Assembly: GCA_033964015.1 (NCBI GenBank) | Contig: CM066915.1 | Location: forward strand, 13,229,573-13,293,572 | Origin: Scolanthus callimorphus | Taxonomy: Eukaryota > Cnidaria > Anthozoa > Actiniaria > Edwardsiidae | Reading direction: 5' to 3' | Length of the DNA stretch: 64,000 nt | Shown: piece by piece, positions 63,890 through 64,000 of the stretch | How positions within the stretch are numbered: the first letter of the stretch is position 1 | How the letters are laid out: each line of letters starts with the position of its first letter | The notes under the pieces: model-generated | The model's input: the letters and a program-made list of their open reading frames with translations, nothing else | The model's database searches: none | What the model was told of the DNA's origin: nothing | Translations under genes and position numbers: made by a program

Positions 63890-64000
63890 CTAGCGAGGTT
63901 GGTGTTCATCGTGAATAGCGACAGCGACGGTTGCAAGTTCATCTAGTGAGCATGTAGCTGTTGGCTTTAGATGTAATGGAACTTTACTAGTACGCATGGA
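63890..64000 (-). CDS. Possible 3' end of an unrecognised minus-strand gene (partial)
   Basis: From the window edge the minus strand is open for 36 codons (KVPLHLKPTATCSLDELATV, then AIHDEHQPR) and stops at TAG 63892-63890. An AATAAA follows about 190 nt later. The composition looks protein-like, but the stretch is too short to prove coding. It does not resemble the missing N-terminus of PPP1R37. No function assigned. Confidence 0.25.
   Translation of the reverse strand, partial: SMRTSKVPLHLKPTATCSLDELATVAVAIHDEHQPR

Overview
This is eukaryotic, animal DNA. It has spliceosomal introns, a two-pore potassium channel, an orthologue of the metazoan phosphatase regulator PPP1R37, and a very dense load of animal-type mobile elements: Penelope-like, BEL/Pao, an L1/Tx1-type LINE, a Helitron with OTU and RPA modules, IS630/Tc1, and many MITEs and foldbacks. 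I infer a marine invertebrate, most likely an anthozoan cnidarian. That rests on general genome style and not on a marker gene, so it is only a moderate inference. No prokaryotic features or CRISPR arrays are present.

Layout. 1-4935: a Penelope-like element (PLE) with an inverted truncated 3' copy in front of a long copy. The long copy is broken inside its catalytic reverse-transcriptase motif by two tandem MITEs, one of which carries a RecQ-like helicase fragment. 6044-6686 (+): the last two coding exons of an SGNH/PC-esterase-like gene; earlier exons would lie left of the window, with the PLE in an intron. About 8060-17300 (-): a large Helitron encoding a 2087-aa OTU-Rep-helicase and a two-exon RPA-like protein, followed by stacked tandem repeats and a 12-bp minisatellite. 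17.9-21.7 kb: G/C-tract MITEs and a foldback with satellite-like arms. 22169-35057 (+): a complete two-exon K2P channel gene whose 11.9-kb intron splits the first pore GYG codon and holds an antisense BEL/Pao remnant and at least five inverted-repeat elements.

37014-60149 (-): nine phase-consistent exons of a PPP1R37-like leucine-rich-repeat gene, convergent with the K2P gene. Its N-terminal exons lie beyond the right edge. Its 13.2-kb intron holds a degenerate LINE split by a tRNA-derived SINE, a second PLE 3' fragment, several MITEs and a foldback with long arms. 60772-63290 (+): a broken IS630/Tc1-type transposase split by a 1.5-kb foldback whose arms are tandem repeats rich in TGACGTCA and CACGTG. 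The last 110 bases may hold the 3' end of another minus-strand coding exon.

The three host genes do unrelated jobs: a secreted or Golgi-type esterase, membrane potassium leak, and PP1 phosphatase regulation. They do not form a pathway. The main biological interest is the nested transposon architecture. It includes a MITE family with TAG(A/C)CTGC ends and 9-bp target duplications that shrinks to a 37-bp pure hairpin, a gene fragment captured in a related element, and three separate foldback elements whose arms are tandem arrays.
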